Shown in pieces: positions 52,888 through 62,458 of a stretch of 64,000 nucleotides of DNA. Made by a program: the position numbers and the translations under genes. A model generated the notes under the pieces. The model saw nothing but the letters and a program-made list of their open reading frames with translations. It did no database searches and was not told the origin of the DNA. Positions within the stretch are counted from its first letter, which is position 1. Each line of letters opens with the position of its first letter. Source of the DNA: Nostoc sp. ATCC 53789 (lineage in GTDB: Bacteria > Cyanobacteriota > Cyanobacteriia > Cyanobacteriales > Nostocaceae); assembly GCF_009873495.1 (NCBI RefSeq), contig NZ_CP046706.1, positions 62,001-126,000 of the forward strand. The letters run 5' to 3'.

Positions 52888-54123
52888 TCATTTCTTATCT
52901 GCTTGCACACGCCTTTTTGTACCTTGTGTCACCTTCGGTTCTTCTGACTTACTGGAGTTGACCATTTTAACCAAGTGCTGATTTAGATAACTCTGCGCCG
53001 AAATGTACAAACTTTCCCAAATCTCTTGATTGCGGCTGATTTTTGTGCCGACTGTATTCCCTGCTGTTTTCTCCGACACCAAATATTTACGGAAATAGTT
53101 ATTCCACAAGTGTTGGAGAAAATCTTCAGCAAATTCGTTAAACGGCAGAATCCATTTATAGTCCTTGTCCAAAAATACCCGATAGGACGCAATTATCGGT
53201 AATGCCAAGTCAGTTGGCGCACCAAACCCGAAAGAATATTTACTGTCCGGCAACAACGTCGTTTTACGTATATCAATTGATGCTAAATCGTTACTACCCT
53301 TTCTTCTGGGGTTGCTGATATGGTCTTGGATTATTTCATAAAGTCTTTGCTCTATCCACAGAGCATGAGTTAACAGAGGCAGTAAGGCGGTTAATCTTTC
53401 CCTTTCTGCATCTGTGATGTTACTTGGAAGACTCATCCCTGCTGGGTGTTTGGTTCGTTTATTGCCGTCGGGGTTGTATTTATTTCTGTCGAGGCAGTAA
53501 AGGAGCTTCAGCAAATGGGTAACATTGCACTGGGCATTTCTGGGAGCGCCGCTTTGATTCTGGTAATAGGCTATTCTAAATTTTCTATCTTCTGCTCTTT
53601 CTAACTGGGCTAGGTACTGCTTGATGAATTTGTAATCACCCCTAGCGTTGACTTTGGAGCGAGAATCTACTGGCGTTGTAGTATTTGAAGCTAGGGCTAT
53701 GTCTTTGGCTGATTCTTCAGTCAGCCCGATGTGAATCGTAACTTTTACTCTGGCTTCGGTTAGGTCATATTTGTAATTTTTCGCTTGCTCAAAAGCTAAA
53801 ACTGTATGCCCCCCATTAATAATGCCATCACTACCTCCCTCGTTAGCTTCTAAGACTTCTAGCTCTAGTTCAGTTTTGTTCTTGACAGGTTTAGTTTTAT
53901 TGGCTGACAGAACGATTCCGCTATGACGAGAGAAGAATTTTTCGGGTTCGGTGGTCAGTGAATCGAACATTTGTCTGTAGGTCGCGCTTTTGCGGTTCGG
54001 TTCGCGGATGTTCGGTTCTAGTGGTAGGTCTATCGGGAATGAGTCTACATGGGCGGTGGCGATGATGCAATTGGGGTTGGCTTGAAAATAGTTGTCTATC
54101 TTGATGTTCCAAGTCTTGGGCAT
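52888..54123 (-). CDS. AIPR-family (abortive infection phage resistance) protein
   Basis: 411 residues. GIINGGHTVLAFEQAKNY near residue 101 corresponds to the AIPR NG(C/G)(Q/H)T motif, and IALASNTTTPVDSRSKV near residue 148 to the downstream (S/A)xNxxxPV segment. Proteins of this family were first linked to lactococcal abortive infection; their mechanism is poorly known. It is solitary and ends 29 bases from the FAD oxidoreductase gene in convergent orientation. A duplicated 79-base piece of it lies at 49920-49998. Confidence 0.85.
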   Translation of the reverse strand: MPKTWNIKIDNYFQANPNCIIATAHVDSFPIDLPLEPNIREPNRKSATYRQMFDSLTTEPEKFFSRHSGIVLSANKTKPVKNKTELELEVLEANEGGSDGIINGGHTVLAFEQAKNYKYDLTEARVKVTIHIGLTEESAKDIALASNTTTPVDSRSKVNARGDYKFIKQYLAQLERAEDRKFRIAYYQNQSGAPRNAQCNVTHLLKLLYCLDRNKYNPDGNKRTKHPAGMSLPSNITDAERERLTALLPLLTHALWIEQRLYEIIQDHISNPRRKGSNDLASIDIRKTTLLPDSKYSFGFGAPTDLALPIIASYRVFLDKDYKWILPFNEFAEDFLQHLWNNYFRKYLVSEKTAGNTVGTKISRNQEIWESLYISAQSYLNQHLVKMVNSSKSEEPKVTQGTKRRVQADKK

Positions 54124-54257
54124 ACAATGTGTGCAATTTCAGGGGAATTTCTATGTTAACCAAAACTAGGGTGCAAGGTCTTGGGTGTAATACCAAGATA
54201 AGATACCAAAAAACTGGACTGCCACCGATTGCCCTGCATGAAAAACTACGTTTTTTC

Positions 54258-54310
54258 GCAGCTACAGTTTGACATCCACCCCGCCGTAAATGGTCGGGGA
54301 TTCCTAAGAC
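54258..54310. mobile_element. Right end of an IS200/IS605-type element
   Basis: A CCCCG-to-CGGGG hairpin (CCCCGCCGTAAATGGTCGGG) directly beyond the TnpB fragment's stop matches the position and style of the right-end hairpin of IS605/IS1341-type elements. In intact elements this region also gives rise to the omega RNA. The rest of the element is missing. Confidence 0.55.
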
Positions 54311-54547
54311 TCACGACTTAGGTTTCTGTTTCTTTCCCTTTCGGCTACGCTCAAGGCAAGCCTTACGGGTATTTCGCAACTGCCCTTCAGCCTTAAGGCT
54401 GTCAGGTCTTATGTTCGCTCCACAGACTGAAACTGCGAGTCCCGCAGCCAAAATATTCTTACTTGCGTTAATATCTCTGTCGTAATTTATCCCACAGTTG
54501 GGGCAATTCCACTCTCTTGAATACAGATGGTAAGCTAGAAAGTACAT
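54311..54547 (-). pseudogene. C-terminal remnant of a TnpB (IS200/IS605 OrfB)
   Basis: REWNCPNCGINYDRDINASK followed by NILAAGLAVSVCGANIRP is the distinctive TnpB end, comprising the second half of its zinc ribbon and the RuvC-III DRDxNAxxN motif. Only about 70 residues remain, so it cannot be active. The residues before REW are probably not TnpB-derived. Confidence 0.9.
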
Positions 54548-54570
54548 AACAGTTAAATCGATGATGTCCC

Positions 54571-55158
54571 ATGAACGTTGTCACACCAAAACGATTTACT
54601 ATTGACGAATATCATCGGCTGATTGAACTGGAATTTCTAAAGGAGAGCGATCGCATCGAGTTGATTCGCGGAGAACTAATTCAGATGGTAGCCAAGGGCA
54701 CACCTCATACAGTCTGCGGTTCTATTTTATGCCGCCAATTGGATCGGTTGTTGGGCGATCGCGCTGTGATTCGCGGACAAGATCCGATTACTTTGCCTTC
54801 GCAAAGTGAACCTGAACCAGATGTGGCGGTAGCACGTGGCAAAGACGAAGATTATCTCGCCCATCATCCTTATCCAGAAGATATTTTTTTAGTGATTGAG
54901 ATTTCGGACTCAACCCTAGATTACGACCAAACAACAAAGTTAAAAATCTACGCAGAAGCCGCAATTTCTGATTATTGGATTGTCAACTTAAATGTTCGCC
55001 AACTTGAGCGTTATAGCCAACCCTATCAAAATGCTCAAGGTGAATTCAATTATCTCAGCAAGCAGATATCTTTACCACATCAGTCAGTAGCGATTCCTGG
55101 ATTTGAAGATGTTTTATTAGACTTGAATCGGGTATTTCCCAAGGTTGTAAATGCCTAG
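54571..55158 (+). CDS. Uma2-family putative endonuclease (DUF820)
   Basis: 195 residues. The family pattern is clear: RFTIDEYHRLIELEFLKESD, then RIELIRGELIQM, EPEPDVAVARG and IFLVIEISDSTLDYDQTTKL, followed by YWIVNL. The PD..E-I-S residues of the nuclease-like core are present. It is a second, divergent member besides the one at 21872. It is solitary. Confidence 0.92.
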   Translation: MNVVTPKRFTIDEYHRLIELEFLKESDRIELIRGELIQMVAKGTPHTVCGSILCRQLDRLLGDRAVIRGQDPITLPSQSEPEPDVAVARGKDEDYLAHHPYPEDIFLVIEISDSTLDYDQTTKLKIYAEAAISDYWIVNLNVRQLERYSQPYQNAQGEFNYLSKQISLPHQSVAIPGFEDVLLDLNRVFPKVVNA

Positions 55159-55548
55159 AAATACGCAATTTCCCATTTCGCACCCAACATTTGAAACGTT
55201 GCAATGCAGCGTCTCTTAAGAGCAAGCACAGAAGACCAATGAGATTAAGGATTGCTTTCATACAATGAGATAATTGTTGAATTGTTGCATTAACAATCAA
55301 GTTTACTTTGGCTGTCTCCATACAAGGTTGTACTCTCTCTCAACAGCCGCCAGCAGCTTTGGCTGCAAGGATCACAAATACGGTTTGACAAAATCCCCAA
55401 CCCTTGTAACAGCGAATCCACAGAAGAGTCACGGCTAGCCACTTCATGCAACTGCCGTAACCTCACACATAACTACCTGCTTCACTCACTTTCGTGCGAT
55501 GGCGTAACTGCCCTCTGTTGGTGATCGCTCTTACCTCAAAACAAAAAA
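55159..55548. other. 390-base gap without a supported gene
   Basis: A minus-strand ORF at 55055-55321 overlaps the Uma2 gene and has no ribosome site, so I regard it as accidental. No other structure was seen. Confidence 0.55.
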
Positions 55549-55800
55549 TCACCCAGCTATATCCTTCCCACTCTTATAGTTCATCGCTCTAGGTTTCCTC
55601 TTGCCTATAGGGACTAATTTCGATTGCTTGGGCGCTTGTGGCGGACGACATCTTTCACAGTAGAGTGGTCGCACACCAAAAGTTTCTCGTTGTGTGGGTT
55701 GTTCGCACTGCTTACACACAAAGTTAAAAACGCGAGTATGAATTTCCCGTTTGTGCGCTCTGACGGTGTACTCTCGGACATCAATAGTTTTGCTGGGCAT
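55549..55800 (-). CDS. Small zinc-ribbon-like basic protein (83 aa)
   Basis: 83 residues, very basic. Two CxxC pairs, CKQC and CERC about 20 residues apart, indicate a zinc ribbon. The C-terminus is a [20 protein letters not shown] basic tail. It may bind nucleic acid. A truncated relative of its C-terminus lies at 59314-59389, on the other side of the sigma factor and helicase genes. Confidence 0.75.
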
Positions 55801-55892
55801 TGACTGATTACTGTTGTGGACTTACTTCTTTAATATAGTTTTTCGTCTTAGTTCTACAAGATCCGTGCATCATCTGACGAAAGTAATTCTAC

Positions 55893-56843
55893 TTAATCAA
55901 ATAAATACTCTTGCATGTCGCTTTGTCGATGGCGGAGAATACTTATCGCCTTGACCTGGATTTGACGAATCCGCTCTCGGCTGAGGTTTAGCTGTTGGCC
56001 AATCTGAGCGAGATTGAAATGCTGATCGTTCTCTAGCCCAAAGTTTAAAGTCAACACTTGACGCTGTATAGGTGTCAATGGTTCTAAGAATTTAGCTACA
56101 TCTTGCGATAGAAGTTCTTGGCTAAGGAGTTTTTCTGGTGAAGCGGCATCGCTGGCTAAAATTTCGCCCAATTCTGTCTCTTTTTCATCTCCCACTTGTT
56201 TATTTAAAGAAATGGCTGTGCGAGAAGCAGTGAGATATTCTCGAAGCTTATCTGTGCTTATGTTTAATGCTGATGCAATTTCTTCGGCAGTGGCATGACG
56301 ACCGAGTTTTTGAAAGCTTTCTCGCTGTACTTTCTTAATTTTGGTAAGTATTTCAGTGATATGAACGGGCAATCTAATAGTGCGCGATTGTTCTGCTATA
56401 GCGCGTGTAATCTCCTGACGAATCCACCAGTAGGCGTAGGTTGATAGCTTATACCCCCGGTTGGGATCAAACTTTTCTATACCCCTTTGTAAGCCAATTG
56501 CTCCTTCCTGAATCAAATCTAAGAATTCCAAATTGCGGTTCTGGTATTTCTTAGCAACAGAAACTACTAGTCGCAGGTTAGCTGTCACCATTTTTTGTTT
56601 AGCTTTTTGACCAAGGTGTAGTGCTGCTCGGATTTGTGTTTCGGTTTTTTCAACAGCATTGGCTAATTCTGTCATTGTTGGTTCCCGGTCTAGCTGTTGG
56701 ATGAGTTCATTTTTAGATTGCTCAATGGCAATCATCTGTTGTACCTGCCTAGCATAAGCAATCTCTTCGTCTGGTTTTAATAAAGGATACTGACCAATTT
56801 CTTGCAAATAGATGCGAACCATATCGGAACTGAGGCTGGACAT
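55893..56843 (-). CDS. Group 2 RNA polymerase sigma factor (RpoD/SigB-like)
   Basis: 316 residues. Region 1.2 (DMVRIYLQEIGQYPLLKPDE), region 2 (NLRLVVSVAKKYQNRNLEFL and STYAYWWIRQEITRAI), region 3 (RLPVHITEILTKIKKV) and region 4 (LTPIQRQVLTLNFGLEN and LNLSRERIRQIQVKA) are all present. It is shorter than the primary sigma factor, as expected of cyanobacterial group 2 sigma factors. A plasmid-borne copy could direct transcription of plasmid genes. It is 91 bases downstream of the RecD-like gene. Confidence 0.95.
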   Translation of the reverse strand: MSSLSSDMVRIYLQEIGQYPLLKPDEEIAYARQVQQMIAIEQSKNELIQQLDREPTMTELANAVEKTETQIRAALHLGQKAKQKMVTANLRLVVSVAKKYQNRNLEFLDLIQEGAIGLQRGIEKFDPNRGYKLSTYAYWWIRQEITRAIAEQSRTIRLPVHITEILTKIKKVQRESFQKLGRHATAEEIASALNISTDKLREYLTASRTAISLNKQVGDEKETELGEILASDAASPEKLLSQELLSQDVAKFLEPLTPIQRQVLTLNFGLENDQHFNLAQIGQQLNLSRERIRQIQVKAISILRHRQSDMQEYLFD

Positions 56844-56934
56844 ACAAACTCAACGCTTTTTTGAAAACTAGGGGATTCAAAAGTATAAATCAAATAGCTC
56901 AATAAAGTTTTCTATTTTGAAGAACCAAAACATC

Positions 56935-59181
56935 TCACCAATGCAGCCCTGTCTGAAGCAAGCGTTGCTGTAACCTTGTGTACCGCCGTTGGTCATAAGT
57001 AGAGCGCACCGCCAGAGATATCGCTTTTTTTGCTCCAACCACGATCACTAATTTCTTGGCACGGGTCAGCCCGGTGTAAAACAGGTTCCGGGTCAACATC
57101 ATATAGTGCTGCATATAGATTGGCAGAACTATCACCGGATATTCTGAGCCTTGGCTTTTATGAATCGAAATGCTCCAGGCAAGGGCAATTTCATTCAGGT
57201 CAGCGTAATCGTAAACTACAGTCCGCTCACCATACAGTACTGTAACTTCTTGCTCGACAGTATCAATGCTTTGAATAATCCCCAGGTCGCCGTTGAAGAC
57301 TTCGCGGTTGTAGTCGTTGGTCAACTGGATAATGCGATCGCCCTCGCGTAACAAATTCCCACCTCTGTTAATCTCCACCTTGCTGGGGCTGGGTGGGTTA
57401 ATCAACTGCTGCAACACGGTATTAAGATTGCGAGTACCCACAACTCCCCGTGTCATCGGGCAAAGCACTTGGACATCAGTGGCAGGATTAAAACCTAGTC
57501 GAGGGAGCAAGTCTGTAATCAACTCGCAGATTGCTTGCACTCCATGTTCAGGCTGATGACCTCCACCATGCCAAATACAATCAGACACAGGATTGTCGGA
57601 GATTGGCTCGATTGTTGGGTACTGGCCCCGGTTGATTTGGTGAGCAGCAGTGATAATTGCACTTGTTTGAGCTTGGCGGAATACCTGAGTTAACCGCACT
57701 ACTGGCACGCAACCAGAATTAATCAAATCAGCAAGTATTTGACCTGGGCCCACAGATGGTAGCTGGTCAATGTCACCCACCAACAATAGTAGAGCGCCAG
57801 CCAATACTGCTTTAACCAAGGAGTAAGCCAGAAACAAATCAAGCATCGAAGCTTCGTCAGCGATAATTGCCGTGTGAGGCAAAGGATTTTCGCTATCGCG
57901 CTTGAAACCCCTTGAGCGAGGGTCAAATTCTAACAAGCGATGTATAGTTTTTGCTTCAAGTCCTGTCATTTCATTTAAGCGTTGAGCAGCCCGTCCAGTG
58001 GGTGCAGCCAACGCAATAGATTTACCCATTGCTTTCCACAGGCTGACAATGGTGTGAGTTGTGAAGGTCTTTCCAACGCCAGGGCCACCAGTCAAAATCA
58101 TGATTTTGGAGTAGGCTGCTGTTTCTACAGCTTGACGTTGCTGTTGTGAAAGCTGAATTTTACGGCTGGCTGTAAAGCGGTCAATCCAATCACGCACACG
58201 CTCAATGTCAGTGCCAACAGGATTTTCCAAGCGTTGGCGTATCAATTGAGCTAAATTCTGTTCCGTATGAAAGTAAGTCGGCTTATAGCAAAGTAGCCTT
58301 TTTTCTTCATCCCACTCTCTAATCAGTTCCTCTGCGAGAGCCATATCTTTAATAATGATCGCAACCGCTTCTTCTGTGGACTGATGAGATTCGGTAGTCA
58401 GCAGTTTGATTACCGAATCAATCAGTTCGCTTTGTGGCAGGTAACAATGACCATCTTCGGCAGCTTCACTTAGACAGTGGACAATCCCCGCACGATAACG
58501 AAATTCTGAGTCCGGTGCAATTCCGATATTTCTCGCAATCTTGTCAGCAGTTAGGAAACCAATCCCGTAAATGTCGGCTGCTAACTGATAAGGGTTCTTG
58601 GTAACAGTAGCAATCGCCTCATCTTTATATTGCTTGTAAATCTTCACAGCATAAGTGGTAGAAACGCCATGCCCCTGGAGAAATACCATTACTTCTTTGA
58701 TGGCTTTTTGAGTTGACCAGGCGTTTTTAATGAGAGTGATTCGCTTTTTGGCAATACCCTGGACTTCAATCAGTCGTTCAATCTGGTTTTCGATAATGTC
58801 GAGCGTTTCTAAACCGAAGTGAGCGACGATACGCTTGGCTGTTACTGGGCCTACACCTTTAATCAGCCCACTGCCAAGGTATTTCTCAATTCCAGTGAGA
58901 GTGGCTGGTTTGGTTTCTTGGTAATTAATGACTTGGAACTGTGGCCCAAATTGGGGATGGTCACGCCAGAAACCAGTTAGCTGTAGAGTTTGACCTGGCT
59001 GAATATTAGCAAAGCTGCCGACAATTGTTGTGAGTTCGGTGCTACGGGGGCGGGTCAGTCTTGCCACTGTGTAACCCGATTCAGCAGAGTAAAAAGTTAA
59101 ACGTTCTACGACTCCGGTGATTGTTTCGTGTTGAGGAAAGGCGTTTATTTGTTGAGGAGAAAGATTAGGAGGAGTGGACAT
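56935..59181 (-). CDS. RecD-like (RecD2) DNA helicase
   Basis: 748 residues, RecD2 length. An OB/N-terminal region (ITGVVERLTFYSAESGYTVA) precedes helix-hairpin-helix segments. The SF1 helicase motifs follow: Walker A TGGPGVGKTFTTHT near residue 366, Walker B IIADEASMLD near 440, and LAWSISIHKSQGSEYPVIVL near 680. RecD2 enzymes unwind DNA 5' to 3' independently of RecBC. Plasmids and conjugative elements often carry them. Confidence 0.95.
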   Translation of the reverse strand: MSTPPNLSPQQINAFPQHETITGVVERLTFYSAESGYTVARLTRPRSTELTTIVGSFANIQPGQTLQLTGFWRDHPQFGPQFQVINYQETKPATLTGIEKYLGSGLIKGVGPVTAKRIVAHFGLETLDIIENQIERLIEVQGIAKKRITLIKNAWSTQKAIKEVMVFLQGHGVSTTYAVKIYKQYKDEAIATVTKNPYQLAADIYGIGFLTADKIARNIGIAPDSEFRYRAGIVHCLSEAAEDGHCYLPQSELIDSVIKLLTTESHQSTEEAVAIIIKDMALAEELIREWDEEKRLLCYKPTYFHTEQNLAQLIRQRLENPVGTDIERVRDWIDRFTASRKIQLSQQQRQAVETAAYSKIMILTGGPGVGKTFTTHTIVSLWKAMGKSIALAAPTGRAAQRLNEMTGLEAKTIHRLLEFDPRSRGFKRDSENPLPHTAIIADEASMLDLFLAYSLVKAVLAGALLLLVGDIDQLPSVGPGQILADLINSGCVPVVRLTQVFRQAQTSAIITAAHQINRGQYPTIEPISDNPVSDCIWHGGGHQPEHGVQAICELITDLLPRLGFNPATDVQVLCPMTRGVVGTRNLNTVLQQLINPPSPSKVEINRGGNLLREGDRIIQLTNDYNREVFNGDLGIIQSIDTVEQEVTVLYGERTVVYDYADLNEIALAWSISIHKSQGSEYPVIVLPIYMQHYMMLTRNLFYTGLTRAKKLVIVVGAKKAISLAVRSTYDQRRYTRLQQRLLQTGLHW

Positions 59182-59313
59182 TGCTTATCATCAGATGCCG
59201 CACATCATTATAATACTGGAATTCAGATGAATGTAGTACATAAATACTAATTAAACAGCCACTATTAGTATCATCTAAAACTCAACCTAATTTACCTTCA
59301 TCACTTCTATTTG

Positions 59314-59389
59314 TTATAGTTCTAGGCTTATCTTTTTCTTGGGTGGGACTACTGCTGATTTTTTGGGTGCTTGAGGAGGGCGACAGCTT
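59314..59389 (-). pseudogene. C-terminal remnant of a second zinc-ribbon-like gene
   Basis: Read on the minus strand it gives [19 protein letters not shown] and then a stop, closely matching [14 protein letters not shown] of the intact gene at 55549-55800. The upstream part with the CxxC pairs is gone. The rest of the 59182-59437 gap shows nothing. Confidence 0.8.
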
Positions 59390-59437
59390 TTAGAGGTTTT
59401 CCGAAAAGTTAAAAAAATTTTCTCTGGAATTAACAGA

Positions 59438-60610
59438 TTAACCTTTATTGGATAGCTCTATTCTTTTGTCAATTTCTTGTAGCTTACTTTGAAGAGCTTG
59501 ACGAACTTCTTCAAGTTGATTGTGATGAAATTCCTCAAAATTAATAGAACGGATAGTTTTAACTGTTCTAATAACTTTTTTATTTTCATTACTTGAAATA
59601 TTGGCAGATTTATACTGGCTTAGTGTCTCTTTAACTAAAGCTTTGGTTTGGCTCAAAGAAAGCCTTTCTTGTATGACTCTTTGGGCTAACTGAACCCTAA
59701 TTTTTCGAGATTGAGCCTCATTAAGCTTTAGTTGAGTGGCAGAAAGCTTGTTCAATTCCCTAGCTTTACTGGCTTCTAGCCCTTCTTCTCGGATAGCAGA
59801 TTTTAAATCTGTTGATAGTTTCAGCAAAGGAAAAATATTAGTATCAATAGAAGTAGGGTTAAGTTGTAATGCTAATATAACATCAAATATTTTCTGTTCT
59901 TCAGCACTTTTAAAGTCAACAGATTCTAACCACTGCCGTTGATTTTCCTGAGAAGCTATTCGGATCTCAGACAACTCCAAATTTTTACGATTACGCTCTA
60001 GTCGGCTCATAGCTGCGTTAAGTAGACGTGGAATGTTATCTTTCTGTTCTGACAACTCAGGATAGTCATATATGATTTGTTGAATTAAAGATTCTGCCAA
60101 GTCGAGAGTATTAAGATCCTCTCTATGCAAAGTTGTTGAAAGGGCTTGTCGATGAAGTTCACGATCATCTGCTTCGATCCCAGTAAGTAGAAATACAGCC
60201 TTTAGAGTATTCCATCCAATCTCAGGTGCAGATCGCCATCGTCTTTCTCCATCAAACAATAAGTATCTACCATTAGACAAAGGAATGAGAATTACAGGAG
60301 TATGCTGTCCTTGTTTTCTAAGGAGTTCAGCCATTCCCTGTATGCTAGCTTTAGTAAAAGTTTGTCTAGGCTGGCGAGGATTTCGATCAATCAAGTTAAT
60401 TGGAACTTCTGAAACTCCTTGTTTGTCAGCTAATTCTGTAACTAGCTCTTGAATACGGGCTTCTAGAACAATTTTTTCTTCACTATCAACTTCCACGGCT
60501 CGAAGTTGATTAATTTCAGCTTCGAGTTCCTCAACTCGTTTAGTTAAATGATGAATTTTTTGTGATTGTCCTGCATTTGCAAACGCATTAGAAATATCTG
60601 GTTTTAGCAT
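59438..60610 (-). CDS. parB: ParB-like partition protein
   Basis: 390 residues. A coiled-coil N-terminus (about residues 15-75) precedes a ParB/Srx-type nuclease-like domain with NLIDRNPRQPRQTFTKASI and the signature GRYLLFDGERRWRSA near residue 155. Helical regions follow, ending in a coiled coil and basic tail. It starts on the last base of parA, so the two are translated together. Plasmid partition is the evident role. Confidence 0.92.
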   Translation of the reverse strand: MLKPDISNAFANAGQSQKIHHLTKRVEELEAEINQLRAVEVDSEEKIVLEARIQELVTELADKQGVSEVPINLIDRNPRQPRQTFTKASIQGMAELLRKQGQHTPVILIPLSNGRYLLFDGERRWRSAPEIGWNTLKAVFLLTGIEADDRELHRQALSTTLHREDLNTLDLAESLIQQIIYDYPELSEQKDNIPRLLNAAMSRLERNRKNLELSEIRIASQENQRQWLESVDFKSAEEQKIFDVILALQLNPTSIDTNIFPLLKLSTDLKSAIREEGLEASKARELNKLSATQLKLNEAQSRKIRVQLAQRVIQERLSLSQTKALVKETLSQYKSANISSNENKKVIRTVKTIRSINFEEFHHNQLEEVRQALQSKLQEIDKRIELSNKG

Positions 60611-61437
60611 TAGTCCTGACTCATTAGCTCTATAATTTTGGTAACGATGGGGTCAAAGTCTTTAATAGCTTCACAAGCAGGTGCAAATAAATGAATGGGA
60701 AGCCCTACTCCACTCGCATTAATAAATTGGTTTGATTCTCTAATTGGCGGAAAACATGAAATTCCAAGCTCTTGTAACTGATTAGGGATTTCTTCTCCAA
60801 TGTTTCGATGGGCGGCTACTTTCTTTATATTTACTTGTGATGGTACAAACCCTAATATTTTAGGCTCTGGTCGTAGTCGTAACTCGTTGATCTTGTCATA
60901 AAACCAATTAATCAAACCTGCTGAACCATACAAAGCTTTATATTCTAACTGCATTACAACCAATATGTCTGTCGCTGCGGCTAAAGCTACTAGACCCATA
61001 GGTTCCAGACCACCTGGGTTATCCAGAATAATAATGTCAGATTCAAGCGGATAGTCTTCTAAACGATCATGAAGCAGGTAATATTTTCTGGAATGAGAGT
61101 AAATTTTATGAATACTTTCTTCTAACGGAGCGCCGCCTAAAATAACATTGACATTATGGATTTTGTTTTCCCAAATAGGGAACAAAGGGTAATTGCCTTT
61201 GAAATCATCCCTGAAAACAGACGCTAGGGTTTTTTCAGGAGGAGGATCTTCAGTTTGTGAAAAAGCTCCCGTAAAGATTTTAAGAGAACCTAATGGGTCT
61301 AGTTCAATAACTGTGACTGAGTAACCTTTTTTGCCAAGGATGTACGCTAAATGTGTTACTAAAGTTGTTTTTCCAGTTCCACCAGCATTGGATTTAACAT
61401 CTAATCTAATTTTTCTTTTAACTGCTTTCTTTTTCAT
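60610..61437 (-). CDS. parA: ParA-like partition ATPase
   Basis: 275 residues. The P-loop is NAGGTGKTTLVTHLAY near residue 17, and DIIILDNPGGLEPMG near residue 130 is the Walker B region. The classic ParA/MinD motif is KGGxGKT; here the signature Lys position holds Ala (AGGTGKT), with a Lys a few residues earlier. The gene is followed by parB and preceded by a palindrome-rich region that probably contains its operator or the partition site. Confidence 0.92.
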   Translation of the reverse strand: MKKKAVKRKIRLDVKSNAGGTGKTTLVTHLAYILGKKGYSVTVIELDPLGSLKIFTGAFSQTEDPPPEKTLASVFRDDFKGNYPLFPIWENKIHNVNVILGGAPLEESIHKIYSHSRKYYLLHDRLEDYPLESDIIILDNPGGLEPMGLVALAAATDILVVMQLEYKALYGSAGLINWFYDKINELRLRPEPKILGFVPSQVNIKKVAAHRNIGEEIPNQLQELGISCFPPIRESNQFINASGVGLPIHLFAPACEAIKDFDPIVTKIIELMSQD

Positions 61438-61458
61438 AGCTCAAAAACTAAAGGCTTA

Positions 61459-61535
61459 TGGAGTAACGTTACTCCACTTTTTGAGAAAATTCTAAGATCC
61501 TGCATGGAGTAATGCTACTCCATGCAGGATCTTAG
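61459..61535. promoter_or_regulatory. Palindromes upstream of parAB (operator or parS-like centromere)
   Basis: TGGAGTAACGTTACTCCA (61459-61476) is a perfect 18-bp palindrome. Sixteen bases on, a perfect 20-bp inverted repeat (61492-61511 and 61516-61535) contains a related core TGGAGTAA-TGCTACTCCA. Two related dyads directly before parA are what one expects for ParB or ParA binding sites. The long repeat can also form a hairpin. Confidence 0.75.
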
Positions 61536-61725
61536 TGTAATTTATCTAATTTTTATAAAAATGTTGCACTAAATATTAGCCGATTTATGCAAGGTCATCA
61601 ATGACTGTAGAAGTTGAGTTTTAAAAGAATACTATATATGGCATCTACAAGTTGCCTTAAAAAGCAGAAGCAATAAGGATAGTTATAGTTACATTAAAAA
61701 TAGTCTGTCAAAAACTTCGACTCCA

Positions 61726-62409
61726 ATGAGCATAGAATCTACTAAGCGACCACCCAAGGCACAACAACCAAAACTGATCAAGCACATCCCTGCGGCTAAA
61801 CAACCAGAGGTGCAGGATTTGACCAACAGTGATGCTCAAGTAGAACTATACCAAGATGTAGCAGAAACACCTGCTATTTATGCAGTCCTAAAAACAGTAG
61901 CTCAGTCAACCGAGAGTGCATCTAAACCAACAGAGAAACAAGAGCTATTTAGCCCTACCCCGGCTGATGACAAGTTGCCGGAAGAACTTACAACTGGCCA
62001 ACAGCCCGGCCATGTCCCTGTCAATGAAAAACCCATAAAGCCGCCAAAAGTTGAGCCGCAGGTGACTGGCAAGCGCAACAAGAAAAAAATAGATTTACCA
62101 CCAGCAGCCAAACCTCATATACCCTTTCAAGACCGCCCCGAAGAACCAGAATTACCGCCAGAACCCTGTCAGCACATGCAATTCCTGGATTGCAACTCGG
62201 AGGTAGGGCGTGTGATATTCGAGTGCTACCATTGCAAACAGGGGATAATCAGCGAGTACACTGGAGATCCCGTAATGGGCGAGTACAAAGGACGACCTTC
62301 AGTGATTTTCACAAAGGTAAAATGCCCTAACTGTGAGCAAACAGCCATTAGGCTGCAAGCAAGGGAAGTGCTTTCGATTACGACGATACCTTCACCTTGG
62401 CAGGAATGA
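61726..62409 (+). CDS. Hypothetical protein with Pro-rich linker and C-terminal zinc ribbon
   Basis: 227 residues. The first about 140 residues are low-complexity and Pro/Lys/Glu-rich. The C-terminal 75 residues contain FECYHCKQGII and VKCPNCEQTAI, two CxxC pairs about 37 residues apart, forming a zinc ribbon. It is divergent from parA across the palindrome region. No family recognised. Confidence 0.75.
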   Translation: MSIESTKRPPKAQQPKLIKHIPAAKQPEVQDLTNSDAQVELYQDVAETPAIYAVLKTVAQSTESASKPTEKQELFSPTPADDKLPEELTTGQQPGHVPVNEKPIKPPKVEPQVTGKRNKKKIDLPPAAKPHIPFQDRPEEPELPPEPCQHMQFLDCNSEVGRVIFECYHCKQGIISEYTGDPVMGEYKGRPSVIFTKVKCPNCEQTAIRLQAREVLSITTIPSPWQE

Positions 62410-62458
62410 TGGCACACTCCCTCTTCAAGAGTGATTAGTAAGAGATATTCGATTGATA

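Noticed and set aside
55055..55321. Minus-strand ORF of 88 codons
   Set aside because: It overlaps the Uma2 gene, has no ribosome site and no recognisable content.
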